In this document: in pieces, positions 18,451 through 27,345 of the stretch
How positions within the stretch are numbered: the stretch's first letter is position 1
Layout of the letters: every line of letters begins with the position of its first letter
DNA from: Enterococcus sp. RIT-PI-f
GTDB taxonomy: Bacteria; Bacillota; Bacilli; Lactobacillales; Enterococcaceae
Direction of reading: 5' to 3'
Length of the DNA stretch: 64,000 bases
Assembly (NCBI RefSeq): GCF_001297065.1
Contig: NZ_LHOX01000017.1
Location: 186,001-250,000, forward strand
Notes under the pieces: generated by a model
What the model saw: the letters and a program-made list of their open reading frames with translations, nothing else
The model's database searches: none
What the model was told of the DNA's origin: nothing
Translations under genes and position numbers: made by a program

Positions 18451-19082
18451 CCTTTTTTCACCTCCGCAAAAGCCTTCAAAATCTTTAGGCCTGTATCTCC
18501 ACTTTTTTCAGGATGAAACTGGGTACCATACACGTGACCCTGTTGGACGATGCCAGGAATCGATAGGCCATATTGACTGTCCGCTATCAGTGCTTCCTGA
18601 CACTCAGTGGCATAGTAGCTGTGAACATAATAGACAAATGAATCTTGGCTGATATATTTCGTGATTGGCGATGATCGATGCTGTGCCAGCGTATTCCAGC
18701 CAATATGAGGAACTTTTAAATCGAGGTGCTGGGCTTGAAATTGACTTTTCAACGATGTGATTTTCCCTTTGATCAAACCTAAGCCTAGATGTGAACCAAA
18801 CTCTTCGCTCTCTTCGAACAACAATTGCATCCCTAGACAAATCCCTAATAAGGGCGTGCCTTGTGCCACCTGGTTACGGATCACTGGGATCAATCCACTG
18901 CTGTCCAGCATCGATTTGGCGTCTCCAAAAGCACCGACACCAGGTAAGATCAACTGATCAGCGGCTTCTATTTCTGCCGCATCTTTAGAAATACAGGAAG
19001 CAATCCCTAAATGCTTGAGGGAACTCTGGATACTGAATACATTGCCTACACCATAGTCAACGATCGCCAACATGTGTGCCAC
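18447..19082 (-). CDS. hisH: Imidazole glycerol phosphate synthase, glutaminase subunit HisH
   Basis: HisH is the class I glutamine amidotransferase that supplies ammonia to HisF. The nucleophile elbow is LLGICLGMQLLFE, with the catalytic Cys near residue 82, and the His-Glu dyad lies in YGTQFHPEKSG. The oxyanion-strand motif ILPGVGAFGDA is present. It has 211 residues. It is placed between hisB and hisA with a 4-nt overlap to hisA, matching the order in many Firmicutes. Confidence 0.95.
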   Translation of the reverse strand: MAHMLAIVDYGVGNVFSIQSSLKHLGIASCISKDAAEIEAADQLILPGVGAFGDAKSMLDSSGLIPVIRNQVAQGTPLLGICLGMQLLFEESEEFGSHLGLGLIKGKITSLKSQFQAQHLDLKVPHIGWNTLAQHRSSPITKYISQDSFVYYVHSYYATECQEALIADSQYGLSIPGIVQQGHVYGTQFHPEKSGDTGLKILKAFAEVKKG

Positions 19083-19097
19083 CTCTTCTCTTTTTAA

Positions 19098-19688
19098 TTA
19101 TAATATCGTGCCTTTGGTCGATGGAATGGCATCGGGGGCTGTTTGATCAATCGCCACTGCTTGTGCTAACGCCCGACCAAACCCTTTGAAACACGCTTCA
19201 ACGATATGATGGCTGTTTTTGCCGGCAATCTGATGCAAATGGATCGATGCCCCCAGTTCTCTAGCGAAGGCCACGAAAAATTCTTCCACAAGCTCGGTCG
19301 CAAAAGTGCCGATTTGTGGTGAAGGAATCGCTAAATCAACCACGGCTATCCCGCGACCGCTGATGTCGATGGCACAGACGACCAATGCTTCATCCATCGG
19401 CAAATGAAATGAACCGTAGCGGAAGATGCCTCTGCGCTCCCCTAATGCCTCGGAAAATCCTCTTGCAATCACGATTGCTGCATCTTCGACAGTATGATGG
19501 GCATCGACATGTACATCGCCATCAACCGTCAGATCTAAATCAAAACGACCATGGCGTACAAACAATTCCATCATATGATCAAAAAAACCAACATGCGTGT
19601 CAATACGTTGTTTGCCGCTTCCATCAATCTGAAGCAGCATATCGATCTTCGTTTCTGTTGTATTTCTGGTGATCCGTGCTTCTCTCAT
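19098..19688 (-). CDS. hisB: Imidazoleglycerol-phosphate dehydratase HisB
   Basis: HisB dehydrates imidazole glycerol phosphate to imidazole acetol phosphate. The manganese motifs are GFFDHMMELFVRHGRFDL, HVDAHHTVEDAAI and NSHHIVEACFKGFGRAL. With 196 residues it is the monofunctional dehydratase; the histidinol-phosphatase domain of enterobacterial HisB is absent. The start overlaps the hisC stop by 4 nt. Confidence 0.95.
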   Translation of the reverse strand: MREARITRNTTETKIDMLLQIDGSGKQRIDTHVGFFDHMMELFVRHGRFDLDLTVDGDVHVDAHHTVEDAAIVIARGFSEALGERRGIFRYGSFHLPMDEALVVCAIDISGRGIAVVDLAIPSPQIGTFATELVEEFFVAFARELGASIHLHQIAGKNSHHIVEACFKGFGRALAQAVAIDQTAPDAIPSTKGTIL

Positions 19689-20743
19689 CGAACTGCCTCC
19701 TTCAAAATCTGCTGCACTGACTGGACAAAACGATCCATTTGCGCACTTGTACCAATCGTCACCCGCAAGTAGTGGTCAATCAGCGGATGATCGAACCATC
19801 GGACATAGATGCCGTCGGCTTTTAATTTTTCGAGAATCACTTTCGCACTGACTTGCGGATGGGCGATGAACACAAAATTGGCAGCACTATCTGTGACTTG
19901 AAAACCCATTGACGTCAACTTGTGTTTCGTCCATTCTCTCACTTGAATAACTTTTTCGATTTGCGTATGGAAGTACCGCTCATCCGCTAGTGCTGCTGCG
20001 CCGGCCGCAAGCGTCAGTGAATTGACATTATACGGATTGACGGCAAATTTCAACCGGTTCAAGTCAGCGATCAAGCTTGGATCCCCTACCGCATAACCCA
20101 AACGGGCACCGGCCAATTGCCGTGATTTAGAGAAGGTGCCAATGACCAATAAATTCGCATATTGCTTCGTATAAGCCACCATTGATTCTCCACCAAAATC
20201 AACATACGCTTCATCAATGATCACCAAACGTTCCAGATCTTCTTTCACCAATTCCTCCAAAGCTGACGCAGAGAGCGTCAATCCGGTTGGGGCATTCGGA
20301 TTTGCGATGACGATGGTTTGAGTCAATGACCGATACAGATCTAAATCAAGGGTAAGATCTACATTCAGCGGCACAACACGTGCCTCGACTTGATACATAT
20401 CGGCGAAAACTTGATAAAAACCATAGGTGATAGTGGGAAATGCAACCCCCTTTGCCATAAATGCTTGAAATGCCAGTGACAAGACTTCATCACTGCCATT
20501 GCCGATAAACACTTCATCGATTGTCACATCGAAACGTTCCGCCAACGGGAGACGAACTTGCAGACAATCTGCGTCAGAATATTTGGCCAATTGTTGCGCT
20601 GCTGCTTGAACAGCTGCTGCAACGCCCGGAGCTGGCGGATAAGGATTCTCATTGGTATTCAATTTGATGATCGTTGTTTGCTTTGGCTGCTCTCCTGGAA
20701 CATAGGACACGAGATGCTGGTATTTAGGATTTAAAAAAGTCAT
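19685..20743 (-). CDS. hisC: Histidinol-phosphate aminotransferase HisC
   Basis: A PLP-dependent fold-type I aminotransferase of 352 residues that makes histidinol phosphate. NTNENPYPPAPG begins the substrate-binding region. ANPNAPTGLTLS and IIDEAYVDFG (PLP-contacting Asp and Tyr) precede the Schiff-base lysine in GTFSKSRQLAGARLGYAVG. Its place between hisD and hisB supports HisC over other class I/II aminotransferases. It overlaps hisD by 4 nt and hisB by 4 nt. Confidence 0.94.
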   Translation of the reverse strand: MTFLNPKYQHLVSYVPGEQPKQTTIIKLNTNENPYPPAPGVAAAVQAAAQQLAKYSDADCLQVRLPLAERFDVTIDEVFIGNGSDEVLSLAFQAFMAKGVAFPTITYGFYQVFADMYQVEARVVPLNVDLTLDLDLYRSLTQTIVIANPNAPTGLTLSASALEELVKEDLERLVIIDEAYVDFGGESMVAYTKQYANLLVIGTFSKSRQLAGARLGYAVGDPSLIADLNRLKFAVNPYNVNSLTLAAGAAALADERYFHTQIEKVIQVREWTKHKLTSMGFQVTDSAANFVFIAHPQVSAKVILEKLKADGIYVRWFDHPLIDHYLRVTIGTSAQMDRFVQSVQQILKEAVR

Positions 20744-22020
20744 GCGCCACGCTCCTTTCTGACAGCCATTGAACGCGCGTGCCCACTCAAGCCTTCTGCT
20801 TCTGCAAATTGGATTACAGATTCACAGACCGTTGCTGCGGCTTCAGGACTGTAATAGAGATAACTGCAGCGTTTCACGAAATCTTGTACAGAAAGACCAG
20901 AAGAAAAGCGGGCAGTTCCTTCTGTTGGCAATGTATGGTTTGGTCCTGCAAGATAATCACCTAAAACTTCAGGCGTATGATGACCCAAAAAGGTGCTACC
21001 AGCATTGCGGACATAGCCTAAAAGCGCAAAGGGATCAGCCACTGCCAATTCCAAATGTTCGGGTGCGATTTGATTGGCGATCGCCATGGCTTCTGGCAAA
21101 TCACGGACGAGAATCAGTTTGCCATGATTGATCAAGGATTGTTCCGCGATCGTTTGGCGCGGCAAAGCAGCGACTTGTTCTTCGAGGGCATTTGCCACTT
21201 GATCAATCAATGCTGCTTCTGGCGTGACCAATATCGCTTGGGCTTGTATGTCATGTTCAGCTTGTGCCAGCAGATCAGCAGCAAGCCAACTAGGATCAGC
21301 TGTGTGATCGGCAACGATCAATACATCGCTCGGACCTGCAATCGTATCGATACCCACGATACCATTCACTAATTTTTTTGCCGTTGCCACATAAATATTC
21401 CCCGGGCCAACGATTTTATCCACTGGTCGAATCGTCTCCGTACCATAGGTGAGTGCGGCAATGGCTTGGGCACCGCCGATCGGGTAAATCTCAGTGATGC
21501 CAGCTAAATGAGCCGCAGCCAAGACGGCTGGCGTGATCTCCCCTTGCGCATTTGCCGGGGTCACCATCACGATTTCTTCCACCCCAGCAATCAAGGCCGG
21601 CAAGACAGTCATCAAGACAGTACTCGGATAAGCAGCCGTGCCGCCTGGAACATAGACACCCACACGTCTTAACGGAATGATCTGTTGCCCCATGACTTGA
21701 CCAGGCTTCGATTGAATGAATCCTTGTTGCAGTTGTTGCTGATGAAACGTACTGATATTGACTTTGGCTTGCTTCAATACAGCTGCAAGCTCAGGTGCTA
21801 TTTCGTTGATTGCGACCGCGATTTTTTCCGGCGGATACGCCAGATCGACCAATTGATGCCCGTCAAAACGCTTCGTGAAGTGCCGCAGTGCTTGGTCTCC
21901 CTCTCTTTGGACCGCTTCTAAAATCGCAGTCGTTTCCGCTACCACATTTTGCGTATCATGGCTTTGGCGCTGCAAAATCTCGGTGATTGTCTGCTGACTG
22001 CTATCAAACCGTTTGATCAT
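20740..22020 (-). CDS. hisD: Histidinol dehydrogenase HisD
   Basis: HisD is the zinc- and NAD-dependent enzyme of the last two steps, histidinol to histidine. The family signature is seen in GPSDVLIVADHTADPSWLAADLLAQAEHD, with the zinc ligand and base region at IAPEHLELAV and GNHT-like FLGHHTPEVLGDYLAGPNHTLPT. Length 426 is normal. Overlaps of 4 nt on each side place it firmly in the his operon, as second gene. Confidence 0.95.
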   Translation of the reverse strand: MIKRFDSSQQTITEILQRQSHDTQNVVAETTAILEAVQREGDQALRHFTKRFDGHQLVDLAYPPEKIAVAINEIAPELAAVLKQAKVNISTFHQQQLQQGFIQSKPGQVMGQQIIPLRRVGVYVPGGTAAYPSTVLMTVLPALIAGVEEIVMVTPANAQGEITPAVLAAAHLAGITEIYPIGGAQAIAALTYGTETIRPVDKIVGPGNIYVATAKKLVNGIVGIDTIAGPSDVLIVADHTADPSWLAADLLAQAEHDIQAQAILVTPEAALIDQVANALEEQVAALPRQTIAEQSLINHGKLILVRDLPEAMAIANQIAPEHLELAVADPFALLGYVRNAGSTFLGHHTPEVLGDYLAGPNHTLPTEGTARFSSGLSVQDFVKRCSYLYYSPEAAATVCESVIQFAEAEGLSGHARSMAVRKERGA

Positions 22021-23585
22021 AAGTTATCCCCCACCTTTTGAATAAAATCTTGGATCGCAGCTTCTTTGAATCGCCAAGACACTGGATTGACGATCAAACG
22101 GGCAGAAGATTCCAAAAATTCTTGCAATACCACAAGATGATTTTCTTTCAGCGTTGTGCCGGTCTCCACGATATCAACGATGACATCAGATAAATCTAAC
22201 AAAGGTGCCAATTCGATTGATCCGTGAAGTTCGATCAACTCAATCGATTGTCTGATATCGTTATAGTAATGTCTGGTGATTTGCGGATATTTCGTTGCTA
22301 CCCGCAATGGCCTAGTTGAGTCCGCCTGGAAGTCAGCTTTGCCAGCCACGACCATCTTGCATCTGCCGATCTTTAAATCTAGCACTTCCAAGACATCTGT
22401 TTCACCTTCCATCAAAACATCTAGACCTACCACACCAATATCTGCGGCTCCTCTATCAACGTATTGATCGACATCACTCGGTTTGACGAGAAAAAATCGA
22501 ATCTTGTGGCGATCATCTTTAAAGATCAATTTGCGACTATCATCGAATAAACCAGCACTGACAAGACCTGCTTCTACCAGCAGCAGATAAATTGCCTTAC
22601 CCATTCGGCCTTTCGGCAACGCAATATCCAAGTATTGATTAGTAACAGCTTCCTGTCGATGACTCTGACGATCGATCCCATTTAAATACATCCCAAACCC
22701 AATTGCCCCTTGTTGTGCACCATGAGCTTTGAGCAAGTGATCGTACCTTCCGCCAAACAAGACAGCATGAGGAATCCCCTCCAGAAATCCTTGAAATAAT
22801 AATCCACTATAATAATCCGTATCGTTGACGAAAGAAAAGTCCAAGCGCAGATCGATCGTTGCAGCTGCAGGACAATGGGCTTGCAGCTGGTCGTATAATG
22901 CAATCAATTCAACCATGGCTTGACGGGCTTTTGGAAAAGGTGTCACCAAAGACTCGACTTCAGCAGCGACCTCTCGAAAAGAACCCGAAACAGTGGTCAA
23001 ACGAGTCAACGCCAATGTCAGATCTTGACTTAGGCCAGCTTGTTTACAGACGGCGCGCATCGTGTGAGGGCTTTTGGTTTGTAGTGCCATCAATGCCCGT
23101 TTTTGTAAACCATATGGGGCAAATTGTGCCACTATGTCTTCAACCAAACCAATATGAGAGATATCCAATGCTCCCTTACCAGCCACTGCTAAACTCTCCA
23201 TCGCCAATTGAATCACCTGTGCTTCACTTTCGGCATCGATCTTGCCGATCATTTCTAAACCGATTTGGTTGATGCGTTTATATTCACCGTCTTTGCGATC
23301 ATGCCGATAGACATCTTCATTGTAGTAGACTTTCCGTGCTTCTCCGATCGGGGTATTTTTGACGATTGATAAGGTCACATCAGGGTTCAATGCCATCAGC
23401 CGGCCATTGTTACCAGTAAATGTGATCGGATCAGAATTCGTCAAAAAAGCTTTATTCTGCAAATACAAATCATATTCTTCAAAGCTGCTCAATCGAAAAA
23501 GATGGAAGTGTCGATGCTCATACAACTCCCTTAACTGAAGTGCAATGCGTTCTTCTGGACGTAAAATGTTCAATAAATCTTCCAT
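22017..23585 (-). CDS. hisZG: HisZ-HisG fusion: ATP phosphoribosyltransferase with regulatory subunit
   Basis: A single 522-residue frame covers two proteins that are normally separate. Residues 1 to about 312 are HisZ, the catalytically inactive HisRS-like regulatory subunit: ALNPDVTLSIVKNTPIGEARKVYYNEDVYR and GLLFQGFLEGIPHAVLFGGRYDHLL. From about 318 to the end is the short form of HisG: YLDIALPKGRMGKAIYLLL, GAADIGVVGLDVLMEG and IVDIVETGTTLKENHL. Short HisG proteins need HisZ, so the fusion makes functional sense. A purine-rich AGGAAG (22649-22654) sits just before the junction and may be a vestige of the hisG ribosome site. I start at the ATG at 23583-23585, with AAAGGAG 6 nt upstream. First gene of the operon. 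Confidence 0.9.
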   Translation of the reverse strand: MEDLLNILRPEERIALQLRELYEHRHFHLFRLSSFEEYDLYLQNKAFLTNSDPITFTGNNGRLMALNPDVTLSIVKNTPIGEARKVYYNEDVYRHDRKDGEYKRINQIGLEMIGKIDAESEAQVIQLAMESLAVAGKGALDISHIGLVEDIVAQFAPYGLQKRALMALQTKSPHTMRAVCKQAGLSQDLTLALTRLTTVSGSFREVAAEVESLVTPFPKARQAMVELIALYDQLQAHCPAAATIDLRLDFSFVNDTDYYSGLLFQGFLEGIPHAVLFGGRYDHLLKAHGAQQGAIGFGMYLNGIDRQSHRQEAVTNQYLDIALPKGRMGKAIYLLLVEAGLVSAGLFDDSRKLIFKDDRHKIRFFLVKPSDVDQYVDRGAADIGVVGLDVLMEGETDVLEVLDLKIGRCKMVVAGKADFQADSTRPLRVATKYPQITRHYYNDIRQSIELIELHGSIELAPLLDLSDVIVDIVETGTTLKENHLVVLQEFLESSARLIVNPVSWRFKEAAIQDFIQKVGDNL

Positions 23586-23641
23586 CAAATGCTCCTTTCG
23601 ATGCGCTGCCTTATGACAACTCGCAAAAATGTATTAAAAAC

Positions 23642-23670
23642 ATCTTAAATTTCTTTAAGTAAATAGTCAA
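23642..23670 (-). promoter_or_regulatory. Promoter of the histidine operon
   Basis: Minus strand TTGACT (23670-23665), 17 nt spacer, TAAGAT (23647-23642), about 57 nt before the hisZG start. I found no T-box or leader peptide in the short untranslated region, so control is probably by a DNA-binding regulator or feedback on HisZG. Confidence 0.6.
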
Positions 23671-23724
23671 CATCAAATTTCAAATATCACATTTTGCATC
23701 AATTTTTGCCATTGTTTTCAAAAA

Positions 23725-23763
23725 AACCTTTGACACACGCGCATAGGCGCTGCATCAAAGGTT
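23725..23763 (-). terminator. Terminator of the glyQS operon
   Basis: Minus strand AACCTTTGA ... TCAAAGGTT followed by a T-run, 34 nt after the glyS stop. Confidence 0.85.
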
Positions 23764-23796
23764 CAAATTTTTCTTTATTCTCTTTTATTGAAAAAA

Positions 23797-25866
23797 CTAT
23801 TTCGTGATCAACGCATCTAAGCTGGCAACAGCCAAGCTCATTTTGGCGATTTTATTCAACAAAGCAAATCGGTTGCGTCTAATTTGTTCATCTTCGACCA
23901 TGACCATCGTTTGGTTAAAGAAATCCTCGATCAGCGGACGCAGACCAACCAATTTTTGATAATTTTCTTCCAACGTTTGTTGCGCAAACTGATTCTCAAC
24001 AGCTGTTACTGCTTCATACAAATCACTTTCTGATTTGTTCTCAAACAACGTTACATCGATGTCTTCTTCATCTAGTTCTGCTTTCTTGGCCAAATTGATG
24101 ACACGGGTCAAAGCTTCCATAGACGGTTTGAAATCTGTATCACCCAAGTGACTACGCAACAATTGGGCCGCTTCAAACAGCATACTGATATCCCCTTGTG
24201 GCGAACCTAAGACTGCTTCGATTACATCATGACGCGTATTCTGACTCATCAAGAATTGACGCAAGCGGCCTTTCAAGAATTCTGCTACTTGCTCTTGACC
24301 GACATCTAATTGAAGACCAAACATAGCTGATTCACTGTTGATTCGACCTTCGATTTGTTCTTGGATTTGAGCAAACGGGAAATACCAGCGCTTATCGGCT
24401 AAAATCCGAATGATGCCATAGCTTTGACGACGTAACGCATAAGGGTCATTCGATCCGCTTGGCACCATACCGACTGCAAAGAAGGATTGCAAACTATCTA
24501 GTTTGTCTGCGATCGCCAACACTGCCCCAATAGCTGATTCTGGTAAAGCACCGTCTGCTGAAATCGGCATGTAGTGCTCGCGAATCGCTTGTGCAACCGC
24601 TGGGGATTCACCTTGTAACAAGGCATACTTCTCTCCCATGATGCCTTGCAATTCAGGAAATTCACCAACCATATTGGTGACCAAATCAAATTTATAAATT
24701 TCAGCTGCACGTTGCAGATCAGTTAGTTCTTCTTCCGTCAATCCAACTGTTTCGCCAATGATTCGTGCGTCCACCGCTGTCCGTTGCATTTTTTCATAGA
24801 CGCTGCCGATTTTTTCATGGAAGGTCACGTTCTTCAATTTTTCGACACATTGTTCGATCGTCAGCTTCTTGTCTTCGTTATAAAAGAATTCCGCATCTTC
24901 TAAACGCGCCGTCAGCACTTTTTGATTGCCCTTGATCACATTATCGATCATATCAGCATTCCCATTGCGGGCAGAAATAAAATGAGGCAATAATTCGCCA
25001 TCAGCATTTCGCACATCAAAGTAACGTTGATGTTCTTTCATAGAGGTCACCAAGATTTCTTCTGGGATCGACAAGTATTTGTCTTCGAAATCACCTACAA
25101 AGGCGGTTGGGTATTCAACCAGATTATTGACTTCTTCCAATAAATCTTCATCCAGATCGATGCGCCAATCGTTGGCTTGGGCGATGGTTTCAATTTGATC
25201 AACAATCATTTGTTTCCGTTTTTCAGGGTCTGCGATCACAAATTGATCCGCTAATTTGGTTAGGTATTCATCGGCGTGATCAAAGCGGACTTGCGCACCT
25301 AAGAATCGATGGCCACGTGATTCTCTTCCAGTCTCGACATCCACGACGTCGAAAGGAATCACTTCGCTGTCATACAAAGCAACGATCCAATGAATCGGAC
25401 GAATATAGGCGAAGTCATGGTTCGCCCATTGCATGGTCACAGGGAAAGTCAAACTGGTGATGACGTCTTTTAACCCTTTTAATACATCTTTGGTCGCCAG
25501 GCCTTTGGTTTCTTTTTTGACATAGACATATTCGATTCCTTTTATTTCCTTAAATGTGATATCTTCAGTGGTAAGTCCTTGTCCTCGCACAAAACCTTGT
25601 GCTGCTTTTGACCAGTTGTCGTTTTCATCTAAAGCGATTTTTTTAGCTGGTCCTTTGACTTCTTCTACCGTATCGGCTTGTTTATCAGGCAATCCTGTCA
25701 CGTAAACTGCTAAACGCCGAGGTGTGGAGTAAGCTGTAAGCGAGGTATATGCCAATAAATGTTCCGCTAAGAAAGCGGCGGTTTTATCCGCTAATTGTTT
25801 CATACTTGGTGTGACGATATGTGCTGGTACTTCTTCTAATCCAATTTCTAATAATAGATTCGCCAT
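23797..25866 (-). CDS. glyS: Glycyl-tRNA synthetase beta subunit
   Basis: The large subunit of the bacterial alpha2beta2 GlyRS, responsible for tRNA recognition. At 689 residues it is full length. The start [22 protein letters not shown] is diagnostic, with [21 protein letters not shown] and an HD-like helical region around [30 protein letters not shown]. The C-terminal anticodon-binding-type domain ends the protein. It begins 1 nt after the glyQ stop and shares the glycine T-box. Confidence 0.96.
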   Translation of the reverse strand: MANLLLEIGLEEVPAHIVTPSMKQLADKTAAFLAEHLLAYTSLTAYSTPRRLAVYVTGLPDKQADTVEEVKGPAKKIALDENDNWSKAAQGFVRGQGLTTEDITFKEIKGIEYVYVKKETKGLATKDVLKGLKDVITSLTFPVTMQWANHDFAYIRPIHWIVALYDSEVIPFDVVDVETGRESRGHRFLGAQVRFDHADEYLTKLADQFVIADPEKRKQMIVDQIETIAQANDWRIDLDEDLLEEVNNLVEYPTAFVGDFEDKYLSIPEEILVTSMKEHQRYFDVRNADGELLPHFISARNGNADMIDNVIKGNQKVLTARLEDAEFFYNEDKKLTIEQCVEKLKNVTFHEKIGSVYEKMQRTAVDARIIGETVGLTEEELTDLQRAAEIYKFDLVTNMVGEFPELQGIMGEKYALLQGESPAVAQAIREHYMPISADGALPESAIGAVLAIADKLDSLQSFFAVGMVPSGSNDPYALRRQSYGIIRILADKRWYFPFAQIQEQIEGRINSESAMFGLQLDVGQEQVAEFLKGRLRQFLMSQNTRHDVIEAVLGSPQGDISMLFEAAQLLRSHLGDTDFKPSMEALTRVINLAKKAELDEEDIDVTLFENKSESDLYEAVTAVENQFAQQTLEENYQKLVGLRPLIEDFFNQTMVMVEDEQIRRNRFALLNKIAKMSLAVASLDALITK

Positions 25867-25867
25867 C

Positions 25868-26776
25868 TTATTTATCCTCCTCGATCAATTTTTGGGCAAT
25901 TGCAGGATCCAATAACGGATAGCCGAGATTTTTGCGTTCAGCGACAAATAATTTTGCGACTTGTCTAGCCATATTTCGGATCCGTGCCAGATAGCCAGCC
26001 CGTTCTGTGACCGACACCGCGCCTCTAGCATCTAACAAGTTGAAGGTATGGCTGCACTTCAAAATGTAATCATACGCTGGATGAACCAAACGGGCATCGA
26101 TACAACGCGTCGCTTCTTTTTCAAAACGATCAAAATTTCCTAATAACAACGCTTGATCACTGATTTCAAAAGAATATTTCGAATGCTCAAACTCTGGTTG
26201 ACGGAAGATCTCGCCATATTTTACACCGGCAGACCATTCTAGATCATAGACACTTTCTACTTCTTGGATATAAGAAGCCAAACGCTCCAAACCATATGTG
26301 ATCTCAGATGTGACAGGTTTGCACGCCAAACCACCTACTTGTTGAAAATAGGTGAATTGTGTGATTTCCATCCCATCCAACCACACTTCCCAGCCTAAAC
26401 CAGCACAACCCATGGAAGGATTCTCCCAGTTGTCTTCAACAAAGCGGATATCGTGTGCCAATGGATCGATGCCTAACAAACGTAGACTTTCCAAATATAG
26501 TTCTTGAATATTATCTGGTGAAGGTTTCATCACCACTTGAAATTGGTGATGTTGGTACAACCGATTTGGGTTTTCGCCATATCGGCCATCAGCAGGGCGA
26601 CGAGAAGGCTCCACGTAAGCCGCATTCCAAGGTTCAGGTCCAATCGCTCTCAAAAAAGTATACGGACTCATGGTGCCGGCACCTTTTTCTGTATCATAAG
26701 CCTGCATCAGCATACAGCCGTTGTCTGACCAAAATTTTTGTAAAGTCAAAATCATCTCTTGTACTGTTTTACTCAT
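25868..26776 (-). CDS. glyQ: Glycyl-tRNA synthetase alpha subunit
   Basis: The catalytic subunit of heterotetrameric GlyRS, a class II synthetase of 302 residues. It begins with the typical [33 protein letters not shown] sequence (read in two parts), includes [32 protein letters not shown] in the motif 2 area and [15 protein letters not shown]. It is the second gene of the T-box operon, 18 nt after a small gene of unknown function. Confidence 0.96.
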   Translation of the reverse strand: MSKTVQEMILTLQKFWSDNGCMLMQAYDTEKGAGTMSPYTFLRAIGPEPWNAAYVEPSRRPADGRYGENPNRLYQHHQFQVVMKPSPDNIQELYLESLRLLGIDPLAHDIRFVEDNWENPSMGCAGLGWEVWLDGMEITQFTYFQQVGGLACKPVTSEITYGLERLASYIQEVESVYDLEWSAGVKYGEIFRQPEFEHSKYSFEISDQALLLGNFDRFEKEATRCIDARLVHPAYDYILKCSHTFNLLDARGAVSVTERAGYLARIRNMARQVAKLFVAERKNLGYPLLDPAIAQKLIEEDK

Positions 26777-26794
26777 TTTTATCTTCCTCTCTTT

Positions 26795-27034
26795 TTAAAG
26801 GGCATTGACAACTGGATAAAATTCCACGACTGAGCCCGGGATCAATTTCACTTCGACTAGGCTGTCTTCTGACAAATATTCAGCCAGATCATACATCATT
26901 TGATCCGGAACTGTTGTGAATTGATAGGTCACTTGATCAAGCTCTTTGATCATCACTTGCAAAGGAATACTTGCTAAGACCTTTAGTTGTTTTTGTTGAA
27001 ACTCGCTTGCTGGAATCGTCATATCGAATAACAT
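26795..27034 (-). CDS. Small protein of unknown function in the glyQS operon
   Basis: A 79-residue ORF between the T-box terminator and glyQ. Its ribosome site, AAGGAGG with a 7-nt spacer, is one of the strongest in the area, so I take it to be translated. The protein has no signal peptide, membrane segment or cysteine. It looks like a compact alternating alpha/beta domain, with segments QLKVLASIPLQVMIKEL, YQFTTVPDQMMYDLAEYL and EVKLIPGSVVEFYPVV. I do not recognise the family. Being downstream of the T-box it should be induced when tRNA-Gly is uncharged, together with GlyRS. Confidence 0.75.
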   Translation of the reverse strand: MLFDMTIPASEFQQKQLKVLASIPLQVMIKELDQVTYQFTTVPDQMMYDLAEYLSEDSLVEVKLIPGSVVEFYPVVNAL

Positions 27035-27088
27035 GCTGCGCCTCCTTCATTTTGATTGTTGAACCATATGCAAGGGAAATAGCTGCAC

Positions 27089-27290
27089 AAAAAAGTCCCT
27101 ATATCTATACTTTTCGCATAGATATAGGGACGATAAAATTCGCGGTTCCACCCTACTTCCGTTGACACGGCAGCTTCATTCGATTGTGCTCACGGACGCC
27201 TACGTAAACAAGGTTCCTGCTTGGCTCTCACTATTCCAAGTTCGCTGAATGGAAGGATCTCATTTCTCTTTTCCGATCAAGGCACTGATT
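27089..27290 (-). promoter_or_regulatory. T-box riboswitch (glycine type) controlling the glyQS operon
   Basis: On the minus strand the leader holds the conserved T-box sequence GGGTGGAACCGCG (27153-27141), which pairs with the acceptor end of uncharged tRNA. It is followed by a terminator hairpin GTCCCTATATCTAT ... ATAGATATAGGGAC (27131-27095) with a T6 run. The upstream 150 nt can form stem I; I could not fix the specifier codon by eye, so the glycine assignment rests on the downstream glyQ and glyS. Confidence 0.92.
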
Positions 27291-27301
27291 CAATTACCCT
27301 T

Positions 27302-27331
27302 ATCATAGTAGCTAATAGGGGTATTTGTCAA
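27302..27331 (-). promoter_or_regulatory. Promoter of the T-box/glyQS operon
   Basis: Minus strand TTGACA (27331-27326), 18 nt spacer, TATGAT (27307-27302), directly upstream of the T-box leader. Confidence 0.75.
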
Positions 27332-27345
27332 TCAAAATATCGTTC

